DNA from: Pseudanabaena sp. UBA1465 | GTDB taxonomy: Bacteria > Cyanobacteriota > Cyanobacteriia > Pseudanabaenales > Pseudanabaenaceae | Direction: 5' to 3' | Assembly (NCBI GenBank): GCA_002325645.1 | Contig: DCSN01000020.1 | Span: 1-18,779 of the forward strand | DNA length: 18,779 bases | Shown: in pieces, positions 1-6,663 of the stretch | Numbering within the stretch: position 1 is the stretch's first letter | Layout: every line of letters starts with the position of its first letter | Made by a program: the position numbers and the translations under genes | Notes under the pieces: model-generated | Seen by the model: only the letters and a program-made list of their open reading frames with translations | The model's database searches: none | What the model was told of the DNA's origin: nothing

Positions 1-2
1 AT

Positions 3-76
3 GGGTATGTAGCTCAGTTGGATAGAGCATCAGGTTCCGGTCCTGAGGGTCGGGGGTTCGAGTCCCTCCATGCTCG
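3..76 (+). tRNA. tRNA-Arg (anticodon CCG)
   Basis: A complete cloverleaf can be folded by eye. The acceptor stem is 3-9 with 69-75 and has one G-U and one U-G pair. The D stem is 12-15 with 25-28, the anticodon stem 30-34 with 42-46, and the T stem 52-56 with 64-68 around TTCGAGT. The anticodon at 37-39 is CCG, reading the arginine codon CGG. The discriminator base is G76. CCA is not encoded, so it must be added after transcription. A strong intrinsic terminator follows at once. Confidence 0.95.
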
Positions 77-84
77 TGATTAAG

Positions 85-120
85 AAAAAGTTTACCTCGC
101 TAAGCGGGGTAAACTTTTTT
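85..120 (+). terminator. Intrinsic terminator of the tRNA-Arg gene
   Basis: A 12-bp perfect stem (85-96 pairing with 108-119) closes an 11-nt loop and runs into a T tract at 115-120. It lies nine bases after the tRNA, so the tRNA is probably a single-gene unit. The stem also starts with an A tract, so it could act from both sides. Confidence 0.85.
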
Positions 121-144
121 AACACATAACTGAATTTTTGATCT

Positions 145-573
145 ATGGAACGTGGATTATTGTGGTTGCCTTTACTGGTAGTTTTCTTTTGGCTGGCTTG
201 GTCGGGCTGGAATGAATACCAAAAAATTGAGTCCTATAAACGCTGGGCTTCACAATTTGAACGACATAAATATGATATTTACTCCGTGTTAGGTCAGACA
301 GGCGATCACCTAACATGGGGCAAACCTACGCGCAAAGATCCCAAGGATTTGCAAACGGTAACAATGAGTGATATTTCTCGGATTCGGTTTCGGATCGATA
401 GTAAGTTTTTCGATGATCAAGATGCCGAATTTCCTGTAAATGCTAAACAAATTTCGCTGGAATTGGTGCTAAAAAGTGGTGAAATGCCTAGCATCCGATT
501 TACAGATGTCGATATTGCCTCGGCTTGGTATCGGTTTTTAAGCGATCAACTAGCATCAGATGCGACCAAATAG
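145..573 (+). CDS. Small membrane-anchored protein of unknown function
   Basis: A 142-residue protein that I do not recognise by family. Residues 4-20 form one hydrophobic, tryptophan-rich segment, which would act as an uncleaved N-terminal membrane anchor. The remaining 120 residues are soluble, mixed in charge and lack cysteine. The downstream part alternates charged and hydrophobic residues as in a small beta-rich domain. The ATG is 25 bases after the tRNA terminator, and no strong Shine-Dalgarno is visible. The gene stands alone, followed by a long palindrome. It reads as a genuine gene because the frame is long and open and no competing frame exists. Its role cannot be inferred. Confidence 0.7.
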   Translation: MERGLLWLPLLVVFFWLAWSGWNEYQKIESYKRWASQFERHKYDIYSVLGQTGDHLTWGKPTRKDPKDLQTVTMSDISRIRFRIDSKFFDDQDAEFPVNAKQISLELVLKSGEMPSIRFTDVDIASAWYRFLSDQLASDATK

Positions 574-628
574 GGCTGTCACAAAATTCTAACAATAAGT
601 AGCTGGGCGCAATTAAATATAAAACCCT

Positions 629-667
629 AAAACCTGTGGCGCACGCGCAGCATGCGCCACAGGTTTT
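629..667. terminator. 15-bp perfect hairpin, probable bidirectional terminator
   Basis: Arms 629-643 and 653-667 are perfect reverse complements with a 9-nt loop. One end carries AAAA and the other TTTT, so either strand could terminate here. The GC core (GTGGCGC) resembles the hairpin cores at 1369-1391 and 4073-4103, which suggests a dispersed hairpin family. The rest of the 574-858 gap shows only a weak 6-bp hairpin (709-728) and one HIP1 site just before the next gene. Confidence 0.6.
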
Positions 668-858
668 AGATCTTAGTTTTTAATTATGCCCGACTACTTA
701 TAAAGACGGGACTAATTCAGAGTAGTCCTAAGCTATTATGGCTACCGAATATTTTAGACCCAAGAAAGAGTTTGGTTTCAACAAAAGCAGATACAATACA
801 GGGGTGACTAGAATATCTGTAAAGAATTTGTAATAGACAAGGGCGATCGCTGACACAA

Positions 859-1356
859 ATGGGGTTCTGGAAAAGCTTATTTGGTTCTGATACGCTCGAA
901 CCTACAAAAAAGACAAAACTTCGCCAAGTACCGAACCAAAGCGAAAAAATTTTCTTTAGCACTGAAAAAGATATTGACCTCTACGAACTCGAAGAGTTAT
1001 GTGACTCTGTGGGCTGGGCAAGGCGGCCAATTCGTAAAGTTCGTATTGCCCTACAGCATAGTTTTGTTGTCCTCTCGATGTGGGAGCAACGGGGCGGGTT
1101 TCGGCGTTTAATCGGCTTTGCCAGAGCTACCTCTGACTATGCTTTTAATGCGACACTATGGGATGTGGTCATTCATCCTGATTTTCAAGGTAGAGGTTTG
1201 GGCAAAGCCATGATGGAGGAAATGATTCGTGAGTTACGCAAATCCGACATTAGCAATATTAGCCTTTTCGCCGATGCCCATGTGGTCGAGTTTTATAGCC
1301 AACTAGGTTTTAATGCTGATCCCGAAGGCATCAAAGGTATGTTTTGGTATCCATAG
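859..1356 (+). CDS. GNAT-family N-acetyltransferase, Ycf52-like
   Basis: A 165-residue GNAT acetyltransferase, a family that transfers an acetyl group from acetyl-CoA to an amine. Motif A is clear at residues 103-118: HPDFQGRGLGKAM fits the R/Q-x-x-G-x-G acetyl-CoA loop (Q110, G111, G113, G115). The C-terminal FYSQLGF segment is typical motif B. The overall sequence, including the ending GIKGMFWYP, matches the cyanobacterial and plastid Ycf52 group, related to the plant chloroplast acetyltransferases (NSI/GNAT2 type). The N-terminal 30 residues are basic and less conserved. The substrate is not known from sequence; protein or polyamine acetylation are both possible. The ATG follows a HIP1 site by eight bases. 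The gene is followed by two hairpins and is probably monocistronic. Confidence 0.85.
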   Translation: MGFWKSLFGSDTLEPTKKTKLRQVPNQSEKIFFSTEKDIDLYELEELCDSVGWARRPIRKVRIALQHSFVVLSMWEQRGGFRRLIGFARATSDYAFNATLWDVVIHPDFQGRGLGKAMMEEMIRELRKSDISNISLFADAHVVEFYSQLGFNADPEGIKGMFWYP

Positions 1357-1368
1357 TTTGTCAAACAA

Positions 1369-1403
1369 GGGGCGGCGCGATGCGCCGCCCCACCAATTTT
1401 TTT
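1369..1403 (+). terminator. GC-rich hairpin with T tract after the acetyltransferase gene
   Basis: A 10-bp perfect GC stem (1369-1378 with 1382-1391) has a 3-nt loop and is followed within six bases by a run of T (1397-1403). It starts 13 bases after the acetyltransferase stop codon. Confidence 0.7.
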
Positions 1404-1439
1404 CAAAAAGATTGCAAAGCAAGCTTTTTGAAAAAAATT
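1395..1439. terminator. Long AT-rich palindrome between convergent genes
   Basis: Arms 1395-1410 and 1424-1439 pair perfectly over 16 bp. After one mismatch, TTGC pairs with GCAA around AAA. It lies between the convergent acetyltransferase (+) and TPR gene (-), so it probably terminates the TPR transcript. The core GCAAGCTTTTT recurs in the palindrome at 15235-15285, which points to a repeat family. Confidence 0.6.
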
Positions 1440-1448
1440 AAATAGGCT

Positions 1449-2405
1449 TCATTTATTTGGATTTAGTAATTTACCTAAATATTGTTTTGCCTCAACCCAA
1501 TCGGGAATAAGGTCGATCGCCGATTGAAAACAGGCGATCGCTTCTTCGGGTTTGCCAATATTATTTAAAATAATCCCCAGATTAAAGTAGGGCTGAGCAA
1601 AATTGGGGTCAATATCGATCGCTTCTTTGTAGGCTAAAATCGCATCCTTGAGTTGATTTTTGCGAATGAAGGTACTGCCAAGATTGCAATGGGCATCGGC
1701 ATAGGCAGGATCAATTTGAATGGCGCGTTCAAAACAGGCGATCGCTTTATTTTCTAAATTCTCTTTTAGATCTTGAGCATCTGAGTCGATGGAAGTAATC
1801 TTTTGTAGCCAAGCTACGCCTAGGGCATTGTAATCCTTGGCTTGCAGTAGTTCTGAATTATGGTTCTCCGCACGTTCATAAATATCATTGACGGCTTCAG
1901 GATGATTTTGCTGGAAATATACCTGCGCGATCGCTCGATAGCCATCGATATAATCAGGATTAGTCGCGATCGCTCTTTCATAGCTATCAAGGGCTTCCGC
2001 AATTCGGCTACGTTCCTTGAGACTATCCCCCAATCGGCAATGATATTCCGCAAAGAAGCGATCGGGATGTGATTTGAGGGCTTGCTGAAAATGGGTAATT
2101 GCTAATTCATTCCATCCCATCTGTTGATAAGCGTTACCTAGCCCTAATTGTGATGCTAAGGATTGCGGATCGAGTTGGACTGCTTTACTAAAACTAGCGA
2201 TCGCCTCCATCACATTTTCCTGCTGTTGATAGATCGCACCAAGACGCTCATGGACAGCCGCAAGATCAGGATTAATCGCTAAGGCGCGTTGATAATTTTT
2301 GAGGGCGAGGGGGATATTGCCAGAGTTGCGATAGCGATCGCCATATTGTAGGTAGGTTTCAGGTGACTCAACGGATGAGCTTTTAGAATGGGTAACATCA
2401 CTCAT
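1449..2405 (-). CDS. Tetratricopeptide-repeat (TPR) protein
   Basis: A 318-residue protein made almost entirely of TPR units of about 34 residues, the helix pairs used as scaffolds for protein-protein contacts. Typical A-x-x-x-Y/F-x-x-A-I-x-x-x-P endings recur, for example ALAINPD, AVQLDPQ, AIATNPD, AIQIDPA, AIDIDPN and AIDLIPD. About seven repeats can be counted, with a longer non-canonical stretch around residues 175-225. There is no signal peptide or membrane segment, so it should be cytoplasmic. I chose ATG 2405, because the longer frame would need a TTG five codons upstream. Many HIP1 octamers fall inside the repeats, where they encode parts of the conserved Ala-Ile motifs. Its partner is unknown. 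Confidence 0.8.
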   Translation of the reverse strand: MSDVTHSKSSSVESPETYLQYGDRYRNSGNIPLALKNYQRALAINPDLAAVHERLGAIYQQQENVMEAIASFSKAVQLDPQSLASQLGLGNAYQQMGWNELAITHFQQALKSHPDRFFAEYHCRLGDSLKERSRIAEALDSYERAIATNPDYIDGYRAIAQVYFQQNHPEAVNDIYERAENHNSELLQAKDYNALGVAWLQKITSIDSDAQDLKENLENKAIACFERAIQIDPAYADAHCNLGSTFIRKNQLKDAILAYKEAIDIDPNFAQPYFNLGIILNNIGKPEEAIACFQSAIDLIPDWVEAKQYLGKLLNPNK

Positions 2406-2489
2406 AGCGATTACAGTCAAATAGGTTATGAAATTTCACAGTATGTTTCCCTAAAACGTTGCCGCAATTTCAGGATAGCTCTAAAGAAA

Positions 2490-2621
2490 CCATTTAAGAA
2501 TTACTTTCTGCGGTCAAAATCTCTAAGAGATCCCCCTCAATCCCCCTTAAAAAGGGGGAAGAAGAAAATTCTCCCCCCTTTTTAAGGGGGGCTGGGGGGG
2601 ATCTAGACAATTCTTAAATGG
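2490..2621. repeat. Nested inverted-repeat element, MITE-like
   Basis: Perfect 13-bp outer arms at 2490-2502 and 2609-2621 enclose a second inverted repeat (AGATCCCCC at 2528-2536 with its complement at 2596-2604). Inside this are two C/G-run hairpins, CCCCCTTAAAAAGGGGG and CCCCCCTTTTTAAGGGGGG. The element lies between the TPR gene start and the pyrE end and encodes nothing. The C-run part resembles repeats seen in many filamentous cyanobacterial genomes. Confidence 0.6.
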
Positions 2622-2637
2622 ATTAGAAAAAGATCAT

Positions 2638-3201
2638 CTAATTCAGTCCCTTGGCATAGCTTTGAATTTCGCCAATATTAAATACCGCGCCAAACTGTAA
2701 ACCTTCCCTTGCGTAAAGCTCCGCACCACCCTGTTGGCGATCGACCAGCGTTAATACATGGGTCACGATATAGCCAGCATCGCGCAGCTTCTCCACCGCC
2801 AGCAAAGCAGATTGTCCCGTTGTCACCACATCCTCTAACACCACCACATTAGTATTTGGCGCAAGTTCAGGTCCCTCAATCCATGCCCCCGTACCATGTC
2901 CCTTCGGCTGCTTGCGAATAATTAACGCAGGAATGGGCTTATTTTCGTAAGCAGATACCACGCTCACCGCACTCACAATCGGATCAGCACCCAAGGTTAA
3001 TCCCGCGATCGCCCCCGTCCCCTCTGGCAACATGGACAATAAAACCTGCCCCGTCCATAACCCACCAAAGGGGTGTAATGTCACTAACTTGCCATTGATG
3101 TAATAAGTACTTTTCTGTCCCGAAGACAAGGTAAAGTCACCACTTTTGTAAGCAAGACGGCAAAACAGATCTAGTAACTTTTCGCGATTTGAATGTTCCA
3201 C
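2638..3201 (-). CDS. pyrE: Orotate phosphoribosyltransferase
   Basis: A 187-residue enzyme that joins orotate to PRPP to give orotidine monophosphate, the fifth step of pyrimidine synthesis, in the cytoplasm. The PRPP-binding signature is at residues 119-132 (VVVLEDVVTTGQSA), with the acidic pair E123-D124 and the TTG phosphate loop. The flexible catalytic loop around residues 95-104 has K97, K100 and H102. The early segment LSSGQKSTYYINGK is typical of PyrE, as is LTLGADPI. Length fits the family. The start codon is GTG at 3201; no in-frame ATG lies near it and the N-terminus aligns well from there. The gene is divergent from the secreted-protein gene. Confidence 0.95.
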   Translation of the reverse strand: MEHSNREKLLDLFCRLAYKSGDFTLSSGQKSTYYINGKLVTLHPFGGLWTGQVLLSMLPEGTGAIAGLTLGADPIVSAVSVVSAYENKPIPALIIRKQPKGHGTGAWIEGPELAPNTNVVVLEDVVTTGQSALLAVEKLRDAGYIVTHVLTLVDRQQGGAELYAREGLQFGAVFNIGEIQSYAKGLN

Positions 3202-3256
3202 AGATTTAGCTTAATCTTCAATTTTGTAAATTCCTTATTAAGTTTATAGCGCTTTC

Positions 3257-3287
3257 ATGAGATACAACGCGAAGCGTTATATCTCAT
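3257..3287 (+). repeat. Imperfect hairpin in the pyrE / secreted-protein divergent region
   Basis: ATGAGATA pairs with TATCTCAT; one mismatch follows, then AACGC pairs with GCGTT around GAA. A T-rich tract (TTTTATTTT) follows, so it could terminate or attenuate rightward transcription. A frame-extended start for the next gene would run through it, which argues against that start. Confidence 0.5.
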
Positions 3288-3349
3288 TTTTATTTTCTAA
3301 CTGGATCTGCTACATTAGTCAGCGTTCAACTGTGAGGATGTGTATTTTT

Positions 3350-3802
3350 ATGAGTACTCGGTTCTCTTGGCTCACCTCGTCATTAGTTGCAGCATCGACG
3401 CTGCTCGCTAGTGGTGCTGCTTTTGCCGATCCCCTGCTCACCGATCAAGATCAATTCCCTCGAAACTTTCCTCCTACCTACCCTCAGGTACAGAACAAAG
3501 TTTTGGATATGACCTCTGATCCTAACTTGCCTAATCCCTATTTTCAAACCACCTTTAGGGATCAATGGATTGAACAGCAAGCCAATGCTTTTCGCGCAAT
3601 TAATCGCGACATGCTGGACTTGCAAACCCTCAGCGATGCAACTATTCGCACCCGTGATTTACCAAGTTCCTACTGTTCCTCCTTGCTTGCCGAAGGGTAT
3701 AACGGTTGTGCGGCTCCCGAAGAACCAGCCCCTGCGGTTCCTGCTCCTAGAGTAGAAGCTCCCGCCGCAGTGCAGAATGCCCCTGTTCCCGCCTTGTGGT
3801 AA
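3350..3802 (+). CDS. Small secreted protein with Pro/Ala-rich tail, unknown function
   Basis: A 150-residue protein that I do not recognise. Residues 1-26 form a clear signal peptide: a basic start (MSTRF), a hydrophobic core (LVAASTLLASG) and an AFA cleavage site before Asp-Pro. The mature part should be periplasmic, in the thylakoid lumen or outside. It is acidic to neutral, with two cysteines about 11 residues apart (SYC...NGC) that could form a disulfide. It ends in a Pro/Ala/Val-rich low-complexity tail. I chose ATG 3350 because it starts the signal peptide. An ATG four codons earlier is also possible, and the far upstream ATG at 3257 lies inside a hairpin. GAGGA at 3334-3338 may be the ribosome site, though 11 bases from the ATG. 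Confidence 0.75.
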   Translation: MSTRFSWLTSSLVAASTLLASGAAFADPLLTDQDQFPRNFPPTYPQVQNKVLDMTSDPNLPNPYFQTTFRDQWIEQQANAFRAINRDMLDLQTLSDATIRTRDLPSSYCSSLLAEGYNGCAAPEEPAPAVPAPRVEAPAAVQNAPVPALW

Positions 3803-3889
3803 TTGGATCAGTGGTAATTGGCTAAATTACCCTAACAAAGTTTTTTGTGTTGAGAGTTTATACCTGATGTTACGCGGAAGTTCTCAAGA

Positions 3890-3993
3890 CCCTCACCCCT
3901 AGCCCCTCGCCCAAAGGGGGAGAGGGGAACAAGAAATTAGTCTTGCCTTACTGCCCCTCTCCCTTAATGGGAGAGGTGGCTGGGGGGTGAGGG
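3890..3993. repeat. Interspersed palindromic repeat (CCCTCACCCC family)
   Basis: CCCTCACCCC at 3890-3899 is the exact reverse complement of GGGGTGAGGG at 3984-3993. Inside are two smaller hairpins of the CCCCTCnCCC type. Related copies lie at 5872-5960 and, inside leuS, at 9216-9253. Intergenic copies of this style are common in cyanobacteria. Confidence 0.7.
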
Positions 3994-4024
3994 CGATATT
4001 CGTTCCACGCAAACATTAGTCTAT

Positions 4025-4066
4025 ACGTCAAAGGCAGTGCTTAATAGCACTGCCTTTGACGTTTTT
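4025..4066 (+). terminator. Strong intrinsic terminator
   Basis: A 17-bp perfect stem (4025-4041 with 4046-4062) has a TAAT loop, and a T tract runs to 4066. It would stop rightward transcription from the secreted-protein gene before it enters the convergent ycf45 gene. Confidence 0.85.
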
Positions 4067-4072
4067 CCCATG

Positions 4073-4103
4073 AGTAAAGTTGGCGCGACGCGCCAATTTT
4101 ACT
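4073..4103 (-). terminator. Hairpin overlapping the ycf45 stop codon
   Basis: TTGGCGCG pairs with CGCGCCAA around a single A, and the flanks AGTAAA and TTTACT extend the stem after one mismatch. It covers the TAA of the minus-strand gene. There is no clean T tract on the minus strand, so it may be a 3' stabilising structure rather than a terminator. It shares the GGCGC core of the hairpins at 629 and 1369. Confidence 0.45.
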
Positions 4104-5832
4104 TGGGGAAAATGCGTAAACGGCGGTTAGGCTCGGAGCCGTAGCTTTCCGATCGCAGTTGGTAATGTTCGACAAGTTCATGCTGCATCCGACGAATCAC
4201 CGATGAACGGGGTAATAGCTCAACGGGTTGACCTTTAGGAATCACAATTTGCTCCACGGCAAGGCGCGTTTCTTCGAGGGCTTCGATTTCGTCTTCGGAG
4301 TCACCGTAGGCGAACATATTCAGGTCGGTGATTGTGTCGGTTGGACTTTCATCGATGTGCAGAATGCGGCGCAGTGCGCGATTGATTTGCGGTAGGGTGC
4401 TAGTTTTGATCGCGTGGATCGGAATTTGACGGGCTTCGGCAACTTGACGCACTTTGGAACTAGTACGAATTTGCGATCGCAGAGCCAGCACAATATCCGC
4501 TTGATCGAGATCCTTGGTGACTTCGATCGGTAAATTAATCGATTGAATTACCTGCTCGGTTTGATGACGGCTGACCCCATAGAGATAGACATAAAGCGTG
4601 CCAAATCTTTCTTGGATGGCGTTATAGGATGATAGATCGCTAAATTCTTCGACATCTTCATCGCTGGCTTCGGTAATTTCCGCAACCTGATTAGTTTTGC
4701 TGCCATTAGCAACCTCTAAACGCATCTGCACCTGTGGATCGAGGGGGACTGGTTTGAGTTTACCCGTGGCTCGCCAACCCTTGACCGCAGGATTTCGCAT
4801 TACCTCAGGATTTTTGGGCTTTTCTTCGGTGGTGGTCACTTCACCCCCATCACTGACAGAGCGAATCTGACGGCCAGGGTCGCGATCGCGCAGCAACATA
4901 TCAATGGTTCCCGCCACATCGTCATGGACTGCCCAACGATAGCGCTCCCACATTTCCACAGCAATATCAAAGGTGGGCTGAGCCTTGCGTTCGAGGATGC
5001 TCTTTTGCGGTAAACCACGCCGCCGCATTTCTTCATCGCCAAGAGTTACCGATTGAATACCGCCGATCAAATCTGAGAGAGTCGGGTTTTTGATTAAATT
5101 AGCGAGTTGATTACCATGCGCCGTGCCGACGAGTTGCACACCACGCTCAGCGATCGTTCTGGCGGCTAGGGCTTCGAGTTCTGTACCAATTTCATCGATG
5201 ACAATGACCTCAGGCATATGGTTTTCCACCGCCTCAATCATCACTTGGTGCTGCAATTCGGGATGTGAGACTTGCATCCTTCGCGCCCGACCGATCGCAG
5301 GGTGAGGGATATCGCCATCGCCTGCAATTTCGTTAGATGAGTCAATAATCACCACGCGCTTATTGAGGTCATCGGCAAGCACCCGCGCAATCTCCCGCAG
5401 CGCCGTCGTTTTACCCATCCCCGGTTTACCCAGCAGCAAAATCGATTTACCCGTTTCCACTAAGTCGCGAATCATGGCGATCGTGCCGTAAACAGCCCGA
5501 CCGACGCGACAGGTTAGCCCGATGATTTCGCCTTTGCGGTTGCGGATCGCACTGATGCGGTGCAGGGTGCGCTCGATGCCTGCACGATTGTCACCGCCAA
5601 ACTCACCGACTTGCTTCACGCAAAGCGCCAAATCTTCCTTAGTAATCGGGTCATCGGTTAAATATTTAGTACTGTCAAAATACCTTGCTTCAGGCAGCCT
5701 GCCTAAGTCCATCACAATTTCGACAAGTTGTTCTAACCCGCCGCAGAGTTCAAGGCTACTTTTGATGCGTGGTGGCAAAATATCGAGAAGTTGATCGAGG
5801 TTGTCTGTAACTTGCTTGCGGATGGAGTCCAT
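4099..5832 (-). CDS. ycf45: Ycf45-type AAA+ ATPase with C-terminal R3H domain
   Basis: A 577-residue P-loop ATPase of the Ycf45 family, conserved in cyanobacteria and some algal plastids and related to the SpoIIIAA ATPase group. Walker A is GKPGMGKT at residues 135-142. Walker B is VIVIDE at 209-214. A conserved GTAHG sensor-like segment follows near 236-240. The C-terminal 40 residues carry an R3H single-strand nucleic-acid-binding motif (Arg-x3-His in RRMQH). Between them is a charged linker and a conserved domain of about 100 residues beginning near FGTLYVYLYGV. The domain order suggests ATP-driven work on RNA or DNA. The precise role is not established. There is no membrane segment. The gene ends in a hairpin and is preceded by a palindromic repeat, so it is likely transcribed alone. 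Confidence 0.9.
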   Translation of the reverse strand: MDSIRKQVTDNLDQLLDILPPRIKSSLELCGGLEQLVEIVMDLGRLPEARYFDSTKYLTDDPITKEDLALCVKQVGEFGGDNRAGIERTLHRISAIRNRKGEIIGLTCRVGRAVYGTIAMIRDLVETGKSILLLGKPGMGKTTALREIARVLADDLNKRVVIIDSSNEIAGDGDIPHPAIGRARRMQVSHPELQHQVMIEAVENHMPEVIVIDEIGTELEALAARTIAERGVQLVGTAHGNQLANLIKNPTLSDLIGGIQSVTLGDEEMRRRGLPQKSILERKAQPTFDIAVEMWERYRWAVHDDVAGTIDMLLRDRDPGRQIRSVSDGGEVTTTEEKPKNPEVMRNPAVKGWRATGKLKPVPLDPQVQMRLEVANGSKTNQVAEITEASDEDVEEFSDLSSYNAIQERFGTLYVYLYGVSRHQTEQVIQSINLPIEVTKDLDQADIVLALRSQIRTSSKVRQVAEARQIPIHAIKTSTLPQINRALRRILHIDESPTDTITDLNMFAYGDSEDEIEALEETRLAVEQIVIPKGQPVELLPRSSVIRRMQHELVEHYQLRSESYGSEPNRRLRIFPK

Positions 5833-5871
5833 TAGGCTTTTTTAAGGTTTTACGGTTAGATTTAAAGTTTT

Positions 5872-5960
5872 GCCCTCATCCCCTTCTCCCTTTGGGAGAA
5901 GGGGAGCAAGAATTGCCTTCAAGTCCCTCTCCCTTTAGGAGAGGGATTTAGGGTGAGGGC
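5872..5960. repeat. Interspersed palindromic repeat upstream of ycf45
   Basis: GCCCTCATCC at 5872-5881 and GGGTGAGGGC at 5951-5960 form imperfect outer arms. Inside are an 11-bp perfect hairpin (5880-5890 with 5894-5904) and an 8-bp hairpin (5925-5932 with 5938-5945). It belongs to the same family as 3890-3993. Its right arm overlaps the end of the ldpA-derived direct repeat, and the last ldpA codons (TPSP) are encoded by repeat sequence. Confidence 0.7.
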
Positions 5961-6007
5961 GTTTTGATTTGGGAAACTAATTGCTTAGCGATCGCCACAG
6001 CTTGCCA
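5949..6007. repeat. Direct repeat copy A (58 of 59 bases identical to 6665-6723)
   Basis: This copy matches 6665-6723 at 58 of 59 bases. The single difference is C6001 against T6717. Read on the minus strand it encodes the end of LdpA (WQAVAIAKQLVSQIKTPSP, then TAA). With copy B it flanks the toxin-antitoxin pair. Confidence 0.9.
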
Positions 6008-6046
6008 AATCATAAAAAAAGTTGGGATAGCCCCATTGTAATCATT
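6008..6046 (-). pseudogene. Possible internal ldpA relic next to direct repeat A
   Basis: On the minus strand, 6031-6046 is identical over 16 bases to 7311-7326 inside ldpA, where it encodes Asn-Asp-Tyr-Asn-Gly. The similarity continues weakly toward 6010. The frame runs without a stop from NDYNG into the C-terminal codons in repeat A, as if about 190 central codons of an ldpA copy were deleted. The exact 16-base match would be uncommon by chance, but the evidence is short. Confidence 0.45.
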
Positions 6047-6056
6047 TAGTCACTGG

Positions 6057-6431
6057 TCAGCTAATAGGGTAAGGGGAACCAGCATCCAACTTAAACGCCC
6101 AAATCATAGTTTGATTTAACTTTATGGTGTAAGAGTTTTCTAGATTGCCCAACCTTCTGGTAATTAGCTTTCGCTCGAGAGTAACAATCTTAGTAACCCG
6201 AACTTTAGAAACAACCTTTAAGCCAGTTGCCATAAATTCAGAATCTGACGGTTGTAAAATAAACTCATCAATAGAAACTTGATTGACATCTTGGGAAGAA
6301 ATAAAGCAAATAGTTATATCTTGATTAGTTGCACTTACCCAAAGCACAATCGCAGGACGTAGCTTAGTTTGAGATAAATCAGTGAACGGAAATAAAGCCA
6401 GAACGACATCGCCTTTTTGCAAAGCAATCAT
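6057..6431 (-). CDS. MazF/PemK-type mRNA interferase toxin
   Basis: A 124-residue toxin of the MazF/PemK (CcdB-fold) family, endoribonucleases that cleave mRNA when freed from their antitoxin. The start GDVVLALFPFTDLSQTKLRPAIVL is diagnostic: the G-D-(V/I)-V and F-P-F-(T/S)-D-L segments and the R-P-A-(I/L)-V-L strand. The arginine of the RP motif and a later polar segment (ISSQDV) fit the usual active-site region. Length is normal and no truncation is seen. Its ATG overlaps the antitoxin stop by four bases (ATGA), so the two are translationally coupled. Cleavage specificity cannot be read. The module is flanked by 59-bp direct repeats, which suggests recent arrival or rearrangement. Confidence 0.85.
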   Translation of the reverse strand: MIALQKGDVVLALFPFTDLSQTKLRPAIVLWVSATNQDITICFISSQDVNQVSIDEFILQPSDSEFMATGLKVVSKVRVTKIVTLERKLITRRLGNLENSYTIKLNQTMIWAFKLDAGSPYPIS

Positions 6432-6637
6432 ACAGGCTGACCATCTTCAAGAGTATAAATATCTGGCTCCGTCTCTAAAAACTTAAAAGCATCTCCTAAC
6501 ATCATGATTTTTGCAATTTCTTTACTTGATATCTCTGCTGACTCCCAAAACAATTTTTCCTCTAGCAAAAACCGCTCTTCCCAAGAAAGCGATTGAATAA
6601 CCTGTGCAAGACTTTCTACTAATTGAGTATTAATCAT
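6428..6637 (-). CDS. Antitoxin partner of the MazF-type toxin
   Basis: A 69-residue protein encoded just upstream of the MazF-type toxin, with a four-base stop/start overlap. It is helical and charged (ESLAQVIQSLSWEERFLLEEKL), with an acidic C-terminus (ETEPDIYTLEDGQPV) that would suit binding to the toxin. I see no clear ribbon-helix-helix or AbrB DNA-binding fold, so autoregulation is uncertain. Its antitoxin role rests mainly on gene order, size and coupling. The leader between ldpA and this start is only about 27 bases, so transcription may come from the ldpA side or from a promoter inside repeat B. Confidence 0.75.
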   Translation of the reverse strand: MINTQLVESLAQVIQSLSWEERFLLEEKLFWESAEISSKEIAKIMMLGDAFKFLETEPDIYTLEDGQPV

Positions 6638-6663
6638 TTTGTCACCATAATTTTGGTTGTTAG

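Noticed and set aside
717..962. Minus-strand frame overlapping the acetyltransferase start
   Set aside because: No family resemblance, no ribosome site, and it overlaps a recognised gene.
3257..3349. Longer start for the secreted protein at ATG 3257
   Set aside because: The extra codons run through a hairpin and place 31 residues before a perfect signal peptide that starts at 3350.
5872..5960. Transposon or insertion sequence remnant
   Set aside because: No transposase frame or target duplication; the structure fits a short interspersed palindromic repeat.
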